Below, piece after piece: positions 1 to 6,869 of a stretch of DNA of 15,698 nt (its first letter is position 1; every line of letters begins with the position of its first letter). Below the pieces are notes generated by a model. That model ran no database searches and was not told the origin of the DNA. It worked only from the letters and a program-made list of their open reading frames with translations. The stretch is taken from positions 1-15,698 of the forward strand of contig JAFVAZ010000041.1 in NCBI GenBank assembly GCA_017480265.1, written 5' to 3'. The translations under genes were made by a program, and so were the position numbers. Source of the stretch: Clostridia bacterium (lineage in GTDB: Bacteria; Bacillota; Clostridia; Oscillospirales; Acutalibacteraceae).

Positions 1-581
1 GAAATGTTTATCGGCTCATCGCAGAGTATATATGGGTTAGCAGATATAGAATCCATCGCTTCTGTGCCAAAGGCCTTGAAAATTCTTACCGTTTCTTCTG
101 GAGCTATCCCATATTTACCTAGCTCTGTCATCAACATCTTTACTCCAAAAAGCTGCTTAAATTCTTCAGCTATCTTGGTAGCTTTAGCTTTGCTCAGACC
201 TTTTACTTCAGATAATCTTTCCGGAGTTTTCTCTATTACCTCCAGCGTTTTATCGCCAAAGGCATTTACAAGCTTTAAAGCAGTGGAAGATCCCACACCT
301 TTCACTGCGCCAGAAGATAGATACTTCAAGATAGACGTAACGGTACTTGGCAGCGACCTTTTGTAAGTTTTTACATTAAGTTGTTCGCCAAATACAGGAT
401 GACTTTTAAATTCTCCAATCAGCTGTAGTTCTTCACCTACGCTGATGCCTGGCATAATACCGGTAGCTGTGATGTTTGCTTCTTCTGAGGTTATCTCTAT
501 TACACTATATCCATTTTTATCATTGGTGAAAATCACTCTTTCCACAGAGCCTATTACTTCATACATTGTTTTGCTTTGCAT
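1..581 (-). CDS. recD2: RecD2-type ATP-dependent DNA helicase (5' part, cut by window edge)
   Basis: The 193 visible codons are the N-terminal part of RecD2 (YrrC), the stand-alone 5'-3' SF1B helicase of Firmicutes; the helicase domains lie beyond the left edge. The protein opens with an OB-like segment (about residues 6-60, including the NDKNGYSV stretch). Helix-hairpin-helix repeats follow (about 75-140), with GVGSSTALKLVNAFG and VKGLSKAKATKIAEEF. The reading ends in the NPYILCDEP stretch typical of the family. The first in-frame ATG (579-581) follows a stop at 594-596. A second ATG, six codons in, is also possible. Neither has a clear Shine-Dalgarno sequence, which is odd in a window where most genes have a strong one. 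No LexA-type box is visible upstream. Known family role: DNA repair and replication-fork maintenance in bacteria lacking RecBC. Identity is firm. Confidence 0.9.
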   Translation of the reverse strand, partial: MQSKTMYEVIGSVERVIFTNDKNGYSVIEITSEEANITATGIMPGISVGEELQLIGEFKSHPVFGEQLNVKTYKRSLPSTVTSILKYLSSGAVKGVGSSTALKLVNAFGDKTLEVIEKTPERLSEVKGLSKAKATKIAEEFKQLFGVKMLMTELGKYGIAPEETVRIFKAFGTEAMDSISANPYILCDEPINI

Positions 582-676
582 AGCTCGCGCGTTTCAATTG
601 TTACCTAGATTAAATAACAACCGTCCTATTTCCTTTCTTCCTTTATTTCATAAATCTTACCCTTTAGTTTAGCACA

Positions 677-701
677 CTTATATTTAGAGTTCAAATATAA
701 G
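677..701. other. Perfect 9-bp hairpin in the recD2/carboxypeptidase divergent spacer
   Basis: Arms 677-685 and 693-701 are exact inverted repeats of A/T-rich sequence around a 7-base loop, followed on the + strand by a T-rich stretch. It lies in the 224-base spacer between the divergent genes, so it is not an obvious terminator for either one. It may belong to the recD2 leader or be an operator. I found no convincing promoter for either flanking gene in this spacer. Confidence 0.4.
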
Positions 702-805
702 TTTATTTTCCCATCTATAGGCACACGTAGTATTATTACTTTTTTTGCGCGTTTGGGCATATAAATAAACTAAAAATAAAATCATCTTATGGGTGGATAA
801 CTTTT

Positions 806-1969
806 ATGAAAAAAAAGATTATAAATGCATTTAGACGCTCTACTGTCTTTATTTTGATATCCGCATTTATTGTGCAAAATAAAGCTTTAGCTGAAAAAAC
901 CTTACAAGATAGCTTATCAAATATTTCCGCAAAGTCAAGCGTTTTAATCTGTGCAGATAACGGTGAAATAATATATGAAAAAAATGCACATGATAAAATG
1001 CCAATAGCCAGCACAACAAAAATCATGACCGCTCTATTAGCGATAGAAAGCGCCCAGGCTAAAGATATAGATGTGACTATAACCGAAGGAATGGTCCCAG
1101 TAGAAGGTTCATCGATGTACCTCAAAGTTGGCAATATTTTGTCCCTTTCTAGCTTAGCTAAGGGGATGCTCACAGTCTCTGGGAATGATGCGGCAAATTC
1201 TGCGGCGATCACAATAGGTGGTTCTATAGAACTTTTTGCAGATATTATGAACGAAAAAGCTAAGCAAATAGGTATGAACGATACGCATTTTGTTAACCCT
1301 TCCGGCTTAGATGATGAGGATCATTATTCTACAGCCTACGATATGGCGCTCTTGGGCGCATATGCTATGGAGAATGAAAGCTTTTATAATATTACATCTG
1401 CCAAAAAAGCAGAAGTCTTATTTAAAGATACTAATGAAACCGTCACGTATTATAACGAAAATAGAATGCTAAGCAGATACCCAGGATGCCTAGGGATAAA
1501 GACAGGGTTTACTAAAGCTGCCGGGAGATGTTTAGTTACATGCGCTCAAAGAGAAAAATTGCGCTTAATAGCTGTAACTTTAGATGCAAAAGACGATTGG
1601 AACGACCACGAAAAATTGCTGAACTATGGTTTTTTGAAAATGAAAGCTTTGACTCTGGAAGAAAAAGATGAGATAGCTATAAATTTAGTAGGCGGGAATG
1701 TAGAAAGAATAAATGTATCAACAAAAACGCCCCTAAATGTGATCATAGAGCAAGAGGACAAAGATAAAATAGTGAAGGTTATAAACCTACCTAAATTCAT
1801 TTATGCGCCAGTGAAAAAGGGGCAAATCGTAGGGAAAATCAAATATTACGCCGGAGATAAGTTAATAGGAGAAAATGAAATAATAGTAAAAAATGATGAG
1901 CCGCTATTAAAAAAAGAAAATTTCGTAAAAAAGATCTGCAAATATATCGGGAACCTCTTTAAGAAATAA
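806..1969 (+). CDS. Serine-type D-alanyl-D-alanine carboxypeptidase (PBP5/DacA-DacF family)
   Basis: A secreted penicillin-binding protein that trims the terminal D-Ala from peptidoglycan pentapeptides. It has a signal peptide (residues 1-29, basic start, hydrophobic core, cleavage after ALA). The three catalytic motifs are S69-T-T-K72 (nucleophile and base), S125-G-N127 and K232-T-G234, with usual spacing. A PBP5 C-terminal beta domain covers about 285-365. The last 12 residues form a basic amphipathic tail, as expected for peripheral anchoring on the outer membrane face. The length, 387 aa, is normal. The ATG at 806 is the first start after an in-frame TAA at 797-799, with a GGGTGG-like ribosome site about 10 bases upstream. 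The gene converges on the histidine kinase gene with only 11 bases between the stop codons. Whether it is the vegetative DacA or sporulation DacF/DacB type cannot be decided here. Confidence 0.93.
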   Translation: MKKKIINAFRRSTVFILISAFIVQNKALAEKTLQDSLSNISAKSSVLICADNGEIIYEKNAHDKMPIASTTKIMTALLAIESAQAKDIDVTITEGMVPVEGSSMYLKVGNILSLSSLAKGMLTVSGNDAANSAAITIGGSIELFADIMNEKAKQIGMNDTHFVNPSGLDDEDHYSTAYDMALLGAYAMENESFYNITSAKKAEVLFKDTNETVTYYNENRMLSRYPGCLGIKTGFTKAAGRCLVTCAQREKLRLIAVTLDAKDDWNDHEKLLNYGFLKMKALTLEEKDEIAINLVGGNVERINVSTKTPLNVIIEQEDKDKIVKVINLPKFIYAPVKKGQIVGKIKYYAGDKLIGENEIIVKNDEPLLKKENFVKKICKYIGNLFKK

Positions 1970-1980
1970 ACAGCGTGTAG

Positions 1981-3444
1981 TTACTTTATTGGCATTATAA
2001 AAGTAAATTTGCAGTCTTTACCCATTTGGCTTTCGGCCTTTATACTTCCTCCATGGAGGAGGATTATTTTCTTAACTATATAAAGACCTAGCCCTATACC
2101 TATTTTATCTTTGCTGCGAGATTTATCCGTCTTGTAGAATCTATCAAATACCAGCGATATTTCATCTGGGGAGATCCCTTCTCCGCTATTTGCTATGGAA
2201 AAAATCAGATTTTTATTTTCATTTAAGATAGTGATATTTATATACCCATCTTGATTTACAAATTTAGTCGCGTTTTCAACCAAATTATAAATCACTTGAT
2301 AAATCAAATCATAGTCTGCATAGATAAAGAATCCCGTGGACTCTTGCAGCCCTTTGATTTCAATGTTTTTTTCTATTATTTTTTCTTCAAATAAATCCAG
2401 TATATTTAAAGTTAGCCCTAAGATCTCAAATGAACTCTTGTGCAGTGTAATATCCTTATCGTCAATTTTGGAAAGATTCAGCATGGATTTGACAAGCCTA
2501 GAGAGCCTTTTTACTTCATTTAGTACAATGTTTAGATAGTGATTTTGTCTTTCTTTTCGTATTGTTCCATCCAAAATACCTTCCACAAAACCAGATATCG
2601 TAGTCATTGGTGTTTTGAGTTCGTGGGATACATTGGCGATGAAGTTTTTTCTAACTTTTTCAGATGATTCCAACGACGCTGCCATTTCATTGAATGCATC
2701 TGCAAGTTCGCTTAGTTCATCATTAGTATTTACTATCACTCTTTGCGAAAAATCTCCTCTGCCAAACGACCGAGCCACTTGCGTCATAAGCTGTATGGGC
2801 TTTACCATCTTTAAGGTCATATACCAAATAGCAAAAAATGCGATAACCAATGCACAAAAGGCTGCTATAAAAAAAAGCTTAGTAACTTCTGCCCCAAAAT
2901 CATTCATATTCTGAGCATTAACGGAAATAAAAACAGCTCCAACTGCAATATTTTCTTCTTCATCCACTATAGGAATCCCTACGCAATAGCAATCATAATC
3001 ATATATAGTCCCCACGGTAGAGATCCCCGTAAACTGATCTGTTTTTATTTTATTAATCATATTTTCTGCAACGGTACCTTCTAAATTCATTGTGTTGCTT
3101 GTATTCGCATATAGCAATAGCTTCCCCTGCAAATCCGTTACGATTATATCGGATGCGATGTTTTCTGAGACTGTTTTCAAGGTATCTTTAATTATCGATT
3201 CATTTTTAAGATTATACTTGGGTTGAGTTACGTCAGAGGTATTGTTCACAAGGCCATTTTTTGAGATACTATCGGCGATATTCCTCGCATTCCGGGTCAA
3301 TAGATCTTTCTTTTCATTTGTTTTGTAATTAGCAACAAAGGCATAAAGCATGATCCCTAAAATCGAGAAGCTAATAATCAAAATGCCGATAAACGTGCTG
3401 AGATACTTTTTTAATACCGTAGTATTTTTTTTAACTTTGCTCAT
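1981..3444 (-). CDS. Membrane sensor histidine kinase (HAMP, HisKA, HATPase)
   Basis: Sensor kinase of a two-component system, 487 aa. TM1 is at about 13-37, the extracytoplasmic sensor region at 38-187 (about 150 residues, probably a Cache/PAS-like fold), TM2 at 188-210 and HAMP at 210-262. In the HisKA domain H274 sits in HELKTP, with T278 completing the E-x-x-T phosphatase motif. The ATPase domain has an N box with N391, a G1 box at 419-423, an F box (FDRFYKTD) and a G2 box GIGLGL (449-454). G1 reads NSGEG rather than DxGxG, so the adenine-contacting Asp is Asn; this occurs naturally in some kinases such as CusS. The gene starts inside the end of the response regulator (14-base overlap; GAGG 9 bases upstream of the ATG), so the pair is translationally coupled. 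The signal is unknown. The convergent wall-enzyme neighbour is only a weak hint of an envelope role. Confidence 0.94.
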   Translation of the reverse strand: MSKVKKNTTVLKKYLSTFIGILIISFSILGIMLYAFVANYKTNEKKDLLTRNARNIADSISKNGLVNNTSDVTQPKYNLKNESIIKDTLKTVSENIASDIIVTDLQGKLLLYANTSNTMNLEGTVAENMINKIKTDQFTGISTVGTIYDYDCYCVGIPIVDEEENIAVGAVFISVNAQNMNDFGAEVTKLFFIAAFCALVIAFFAIWYMTLKMVKPIQLMTQVARSFGRGDFSQRVIVNTNDELSELADAFNEMAASLESSEKVRKNFIANVSHELKTPMTTISGFVEGILDGTIRKERQNHYLNIVLNEVKRLSRLVKSMLNLSKIDDKDITLHKSSFEILGLTLNILDLFEEKIIEKNIEIKGLQESTGFFIYADYDLIYQVIYNLVENATKFVNQDGYINITILNENKNLIFSIANSGEGISPDEISLVFDRFYKTDKSRSKDKIGIGLGLYIVKKIILLHGGSIKAESQMGKDCKFTFIMPIK

Positions 3445-4129
3445 CTGACTTTACCTCAAATCTATATCCAACGCCCCATACCGTCTTCAGTTCCCATTGG
3501 TCAGATACCCCCTCCAGCTTTTTCCTTATCCTCTTTATATGGACATCTACCGTACGGGAATCCCCAAAGTAATCAAATCCCCAGATTTTATCCAAAAGCT
3601 GATCCCTCGTGAACACTTGATTTGGGTGGCTAGCTAAGAGATAGATAATCTCTTTCTCTTTTGGAGGGGCATTCATCACTTTGCCGCGGACTTTCATCTC
3701 ATAAGTAGACATATCTAAGGAAAGCCCATCGTAGTTTATTACCTTTGGATCTGTATTTTCTTGATTTTTGTGGGTTCTCCGCAATATCGCCTTGATCCTC
3801 GCAGTGACTTCTTTCCCTTCAAATGGTTTAACCATGTAGTCATCTGCACCTATTTCAAGACCTAATACTTTATCGAAAATTTCTCCCTTGGCTGTTAGCA
3901 TGATGATCGGGCAATCCGAAGTTTTCCTTATCTCTTTGCACACCTCTATGCCATCCATGCCCGGCAGCATAAGGTCCAGTACTATAAGAGCTGGTTTGGT
4001 TTCATTAAACTTTTTTACAGCTTCTATGCCATCCTTTGCGATGATTGTCTCGTATCCGCTTCTTTCGATATAAAGCTTCAAAAGTTCGCAAATATTTTCG
4101 TCGTCATCTACGATCAAAATTTTTTCCAT
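3431..4129 (-). CDS. OmpR/PhoB-family response regulator
   Basis: DNA-binding partner of the downstream kinase, 232 aa. The receiver domain (1-118) has the acidic pocket D8-D9-D10, phospho-acceptor D52 in VLDLMLPGMDG, T79 and K101 in MVKPF. A winged-helix transcriptional activation domain covers about 128-226, with RTVDVHIKRIRKKL as the recognition-helix region and the terminal WGVGYRFE hairpin. All activation residues are present. The ATG at 4127-4129 has GGGAG 8 bases upstream (4138-4142). It is the first gene of the two-gene unit with the kinase. The 279-base spacer to spoVAE is A/T rich and shows no consensus promoter I would defend. It is closest in kind to the PhoP/ResD/WalR/ArlR group, but the orthology cannot be fixed from sequence alone. 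Confidence 0.95.
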   Translation of the reverse strand: MEKILIVDDDENICELLKLYIERSGYETIIAKDGIEAVKKFNETKPALIVLDLMLPGMDGIEVCKEIRKTSDCPIIMLTAKGEIFDKVLGLEIGADDYMVKPFEGKEVTARIKAILRRTHKNQENTDPKVINYDGLSLDMSTYEMKVRGKVMNAPPKEKEIIYLLASHPNQVFTRDQLLDKIWGFDYFGDSRTVDVHIKRIRKKLEGVSDQWELKTVWGVGYRFEVKSDEQS

Positions 4130-4408
4130 ACATACAACTCCCTTTTATCTCAAAAATACACCAAATAGGTTTAGTCTTAGCATAAATAAAAGATTTAGCA
4201 ATATTAAGATTTTTAATATACTGGGAAATTGGTATGATCAATCTGTATGGGGCCTATCATTAAATGTTTTATATTAGCATTTAAGGAAAATTAAGCTAGA
4301 CTATTAATATTATAATATATTTTTGAGAAATTTACCAATATTAATTTATAGTACACATAAAATCAAAAAAACAAGAAATAATAAAAAAGCAAAGGGAGTT
4401 GATAAAAA

Positions 4409-4765
4409 ATGGAATATATTAGAGCTTTTATCGTCGGGGGATTAATTTGCGTTGTAGGTCAAATCTTAATCGACCGAACAAAGTTGACTCCGGCCAGAAT
4501 CTTAGTTTCATTTGTCACGTTGGGGGTATTTTTCACGGCGATAGGTATTTATGAGCCGCTAGTAAATTTTGCAGGAGCGGGCGCTACAGTACCGCTTACG
4601 GGATTCGGATATACTATGGCCAAAGGGACTATGGAATTTATAAATAAAAATGGTCCCATAGGGATATTGACCGGCGGCCTGACTTCCGCTGCAGCCGGGA
4701 TCTCTGCTGCTATATTCTTTGGCTATCTGGCAGCTTTAGTCTCTAAGCCCGGAGATAAAAATTAA
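4409..4765 (+). CDS. spoVAE: Stage V sporulation protein AE (SpoVAEb-type membrane protein)
   Basis: A small integral membrane protein of the SpoVA channel, which moves dipicolinic acid into the forespore during sporulation and out at germination. The 118 residues match the family's length and its hallmark blocks: YIRAFIVGGLICVVGQILID at the N-terminus, IYEPLVNFAGAGATVPLTGFG in the middle, and GGLTSAAAGISAAIFFGYLAALV at the end. There are about four hydrophobic segments (5-22, 31-49, 77-90, 92-112). The start has GGGAG 10 bases upstream (4394-4398). SpoVAE normally follows spoVAC and spoVAD; neither is next to it here, so the gene is an orphan. It precedes spoVT by about 100 bases. Forespore (sigma-G) expression is expected, but I could not identify a convincing sigma-G promoter. 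Confidence 0.93.
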   Translation: MEYIRAFIVGGLICVVGQILIDRTKLTPARILVSFVTLGVFFTAIGIYEPLVNFAGAGATVPLTGFGYTMAKGTMEFINKNGPIGILTGGLTSAAAGISAAIFFGYLAALVSKPGDKN

Positions 4766-4850
4766 AATTTATATAAACTCTTTAATAAATTTGCCTAAAA
4801 AAGGATATATTAATATTTAGTATTTTTAAAATTAAAAGTTTGAAAATAAA

Positions 4851-4856
4851 AGGAGG
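4851..4856 (+). promoter_or_regulatory. Ribosome binding site that fixes the spoVT start at TTG 4864
   Basis: A perfect AGGAGG lies 7 bases before TTG at 4864. It would be inside the coding sequence if the earlier in-frame TTG at 4840 were used. Starting at 4864 gives the conserved SpoVT N-terminus (M)KATGIVRRIDDLGR. Confidence 0.85.
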
Positions 4857-4863
4857 AAAAAGG

Positions 4864-5406
4864 TTGAAAGCTACAGGGATTGTAAGAAGGATAGATGATT
4901 TGGGTAGAGTTGTCATTCCCAAGGAAATCAGAAGAACTTTGAGGATTAGAGAAGGGGATCCGCTGGAGATATATACTGACGCGCAAGGAGAAGTAATATT
5001 TAAAAAATATTCCCCTATAGGAGAATTATCAAAATTTGCTGATACTTATTGTGAAGTACTTGCTAAAATGGCTAACTTCCCAACCATTGTATCTGATCGA
5101 GACCATGTTGTGGCAGCCGCAGGTATCCCCAAAAAAGAGTATTTAGAAAGGCGGATCACTTCGCCACTAGAAGAACTTATGGATTCAAGGAAGAGCTTCA
5201 TCCTGAGCAAATCTGAGGAAAGTTCGTTTTATCCTATAGAAGGCATAAATAGATCGGTCGTAATAGTCTACCCTATAATAGCTGCAGGAGATGCCATTGG
5301 GGCTATACTGATGCTCTCAAATAAAGAAAAAGCACTACCAACTGAAGTTGAAGCTAAAATAGCTCAAACAGCCGCGATGTTTATAGGTAAGCAAATGGAA
5401 GAGTAA
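4864..5406 (+). CDS. spoVT: Stage V sporulation protein T, AbrB-family transcription regulator
   Basis: A forespore regulator that, in Bacillus and Clostridia, tunes sigma-G-dependent genes and is needed for proper spores. From the TTG start the protein is 180 aa, the family's usual size. Residues 1-50 are the AbrB/SpoVT swapped-hairpin DNA-binding domain (KATGIVRRIDDLGRVVIPKEIRRTLRIREGDPLEI). Residues about 55-178 form the GAF-like ligand and tetramerisation domain. The TTG start is chosen because of the AGGAGG 7 bases upstream; an in-frame TTG at 4840 would add eight residues lying over that site. The gene stands directly after the orphan spoVAE and ends in a strong terminator. Identity is very secure. 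Confidence 0.95.
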   Translation: MKATGIVRRIDDLGRVVIPKEIRRTLRIREGDPLEIYTDAQGEVIFKKYSPIGELSKFADTYCEVLAKMANFPTIVSDRDHVVAAAGIPKKEYLERRITSPLEELMDSRKSFILSKSEESSFYPIEGINRSVVIVYPIIAAGDAIGAILMLSNKEKALPTEVEAKIAQTAAMFIGKQMEE

Positions 5407-5437
5407 AAAAAGGTCTTCAAAATTTGAAGATCTTTTT
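5407..5437. terminator. Bidirectional intrinsic terminator between spoVT and the FNT gene
   Basis: A dyad centred at 5422 pairs 5407-5420 with 5424-5437, with one G-T wobble. It has an A-run at the left foot and a T-run at the right foot, so it can act on both strands. It follows the spoVT stop immediately and lies 20 bases past the end of the convergent transporter gene. Confidence 0.85.
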
Positions 5438-5456
5438 ATCTATAAATAAAACTTGG

Positions 5457-6098
5457 CTATCGGTTTTGCGGCTTTTGTTGCTTATATATTTTTTCGCAAA
5501 AAGAAAAAGCAACTGCACCAGCAGCATTACCTAAGATCATAATTTCCATATAGCACACAGCTTGCCACGACCAAGCCTTTGCAATAGCGAAATAATACAT
5601 ATTAGCCACGCAGTGCTCAAATCCTGCTAAGATAAATACAGCAACACCTAAAAACACTGCTAAATATTTACCCACAGGATCATTTATCGTTCTGTATCCA
5701 TTTACCGCCAAGTACATTAAAATACCGCAGAAAAAAGCTAATATAAATATACTCACAAAACTATCTGCCAATTTAGCTTTAATCATTTCCTCTGCCTTCA
5801 TAGTAAGAGAAGAGGAAAGTCTAGTCATAAGCAAAATAGATCCCATAAAAACTGTACCTATAAAATTGCCAACTAAAGTGACTAAAACTCTGATCAAATA
5901 TGCATTACTGTAATTTACAATATAACCAACCTGCCCCGTAAATAGGTTTAACCCATTTACAACTATTGCGAATAAGCCTATAGCAAACAAAACCGCGCCT
6001 AATTCTTTTGACCTTGTCATCAAAAAAACGGTGCCACCTATGGCTATCATTACCCCAGCCATAGTAGATTTTAGCAAATCTAAAAAATACTGTTTCAA
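5457..6098 (-). CDS. Formate/nitrite transporter (FNT) family channel, short form
   Basis: A pentameric anion channel of the FocA/NirC/HSC family in the cytoplasmic membrane. It carries a TM1 block AGVMIAIGGTVFL (14-26), the helix-2 break LFTGQVG (52-58), the helix-5 break with the pore histidine H162 in GFEHCVANMYYF, and a last helix with LGNAAGAV. Six membrane segments fit in 213 residues. Typical FocA or NirC proteins are about 260-285 aa, and this one lacks most of the cytoplasmic N-terminal helix and the C-tail. The TTG start at 6096-6098 follows GAGGGG (6104-6109) with a 5-base gap. No pyruvate formate-lyase or nitrite reductase gene is adjacent, so the substrate (formate, nitrite, hydrosulfide or another small anion) is open. 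It is a single-gene unit, divergent from the tRNA gene. Confidence 0.88.
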   Translation of the reverse strand: MKQYFLDLLKSTMAGVMIAIGGTVFLMTRSKELGAVLFAIGLFAIVVNGLNLFTGQVGYIVNYSNAYLIRVLVTLVGNFIGTVFMGSILLMTRLSSSLTMKAEEMIKAKLADSFVSIFILAFFCGILMYLAVNGYRTINDPVGKYLAVFLGVAVFILAGFEHCVANMYYFAIAKAWSWQAVCYMEIMILGNAAGAVAFSFCEKIYKQQKPQNR

Positions 6099-6205
6099 TT
6101 TTACCCCTCATTTTGCGTCAATTTTCTACTATTTTCAGTATGTTACTATGTTTTCGGTTATAGCATGAAAATGTATCTATGTCTAAATAAAAATAAATTA
6201 ATTAA

Positions 6206-6234
6206 TTGACAGATTGCTCAAGATGCTTTATCAT
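6206..6234 (+). promoter_or_regulatory. Sigma-A promoter of the tRNA-Leu gene
   Basis: Perfect -35 TTGACA (6206-6211), 17-base spacer, -10 TATCAT (6229-6234). Transcription should begin near 6241, just before the mature tRNA end at 6248. Confidence 0.8.
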
Positions 6235-6247
6235 AGTACTAAAGCTT

Positions 6248-6332
6248 GCGAGTATGCTGGAATAGGCAGACAGGCACGTTTGAGGGGCGTGTGTCGTAAG
6301 ACGTACGGGTTCAATTCCCGTTACTCGCACCA
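6248..6332 (+). tRNA. tRNA-Leu, anticodon GAG
   Basis: An 85-base class II tRNA with encoded CCA. The acceptor stem 6248-6254 pairs perfectly with 6322-6328, then discriminator A6329 and CCA 6330-6332. The anticodon stem 6275-6279/6287-6291 closes the loop TTGAGGG, giving GAG at 6282-6284, which decodes CUU/CUC. The long variable arm (GTC-GTAA-GAC) is typical of leucine tRNAs. The T arm has ACGGG/CCCGT around TTCAATT. No intron or defect is seen. Confidence 0.96.
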
Positions 6333-6483
6333 CGGATATGATAGTTACAGCGCGATATGTCATCAGCTCGGTATAATTGGACGTTCTATTATTTTAAGAG
6401 AGTTTTTATTATTTCCCAAGCTTTTGTAGCATTTGTTGAAACCTTAAGATGTGTGCTTAGCGTGTCAACTTTTATTGTACTAC

Positions 6484-6514
6484 ATCAGTTTCAAAAGACT
6501 GATAGCTATTTTTT
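6484..6514 (+). terminator. Possible intrinsic terminator after the tRNA
   Basis: An 8-bp stem (6484-6491 with 6496-6503, one G-T pair) closes a 4-base loop. It is followed after five bases by six T (6509-6514). The T-run is a little far from the stem, so strength is uncertain. The 266 bases between tRNA and ferredoxin hold no credible ORF. Confidence 0.5.
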
Positions 6515-6538
6515 CGTATTGACCATAGAAGTTTACTG

Positions 6539-6567
6539 TTGCTTTTCTTTACATATGATGCTAAAAT
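6539..6567 (+). promoter_or_regulatory. Sigma-A promoter of the ferredoxin gene
   Basis: -35 TTGCTT (6539-6544), 17-base spacer, -10 TAAAAT (6562-6567), preceded by the extended -10 TGC (6559-6561). The predicted transcript starts near 6574, leaving a leader of about 25 bases. Confidence 0.6.
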
Positions 6568-6598
6568 ATAAACAAATTTAACTGATGGAGGTTATTTT

Positions 6599-6772
6599 AT
6601 GGCTTATAAAATTAACGACAACTGTATTTCTTGCGGAGCTTGCGAACCTCAATGCCCGGTTGGAGCGATATCTGAAGGTGAAGGAAAATATGAGATTAAT
6701 CCGGATATCTGTGTAGATTGTGGTTCTTGTGCGGGGGTATGCCCGGTAGGCGCTCCTAATCCTGAAAAATAA
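6599..6772 (+). CDS. 2[4Fe-4S] clostridial-type ferredoxin
   Basis: A 57-residue soluble electron carrier, below common ORF size cut-offs. Two classical cluster motifs are complete: C9-x2-C12-x2-C15-x3-C19-P and C38-x2-C41-x2-C44-x3-C48-P, in the internally duplicated fold of clostridial ferredoxins. The product begins MAYKINDNCISCGACEPQCP. The ATG follows GGAGG (6587-6591) with 7 bases between. It is a single-gene unit with its own promoter and terminator. Such ferredoxins serve pyruvate:ferredoxin oxidoreductase, hydrogenase and Rnf-type complexes in anaerobes; no such partner is in the window. Identity is very secure; the partner is unknown. Confidence 0.96.
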   Translation: MAYKINDNCISCGACEPQCPVGAISEGEGKYEINPDICVDCGSCAGVCPVGAPNPEK

Positions 6773-6800
6773 ATTTGTACTATAATATTAAAGCAAAATA

Positions 6801-6833
6801 AAGGCGAAGTATCTAATATTCGCCTTGTTTTTT
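6801..6833 (+). terminator. Intrinsic terminator of the ferredoxin gene
   Basis: Perfect 8-bp stem AAGGCGAA (6801-6808) with TTCGCCTT (6819-6826), a 10-base loop, then GTTTTTT (6827-6833). Confidence 0.85.
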
Positions 6834-6869
6834 AGTTTATAAAAATGATAACAAAAAGGACTTTAAAAT

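Noticed and set aside
445..672. Plus-strand open frame over the recD2 start and spacer
   Set aside because: It overlaps the conserved N-terminus of recD2, lacks a ribosome site, and the protein looks like a reverse-strand translation.
787..1212. Long open frame on the minus strand opposite the carboxypeptidase gene
   Set aside because: It lies wholly over a gene with all catalytic motifs, has no ribosome site and no recognisable product. Similar shadows opposite dnaX, rsmI, the kinase and uppP were dropped for the same reason.
4130..4408. Sigma-G promoter for spoVAE, or a regulated promoter for the two-component genes
   Set aside because: I found only partial matches with wrong spacing or poor -10 elements in a very A/T-rich spacer.
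4765..4792. A/T stem after spoVAE (4765-4772 with 4785-4792) as a terminator
   Set aside because: The stem is purely A/T with a 12-base loop and no T-run. spoVAE may read through into spoVT.
4840..4863. Earlier in-frame TTG as the spoVT start
   Set aside because: It would place the perfect AGGAGG inside the coding sequence and add eight residues not found in SpoVT.
6333..6598. Integrated element or riboswitch downstream of tRNA-Leu
   Set aside because: There is no integrase, no repeat of the tRNA 3' end, and no recognisable riboswitch core; only a possible terminator and the ferredoxin promoter are supported.
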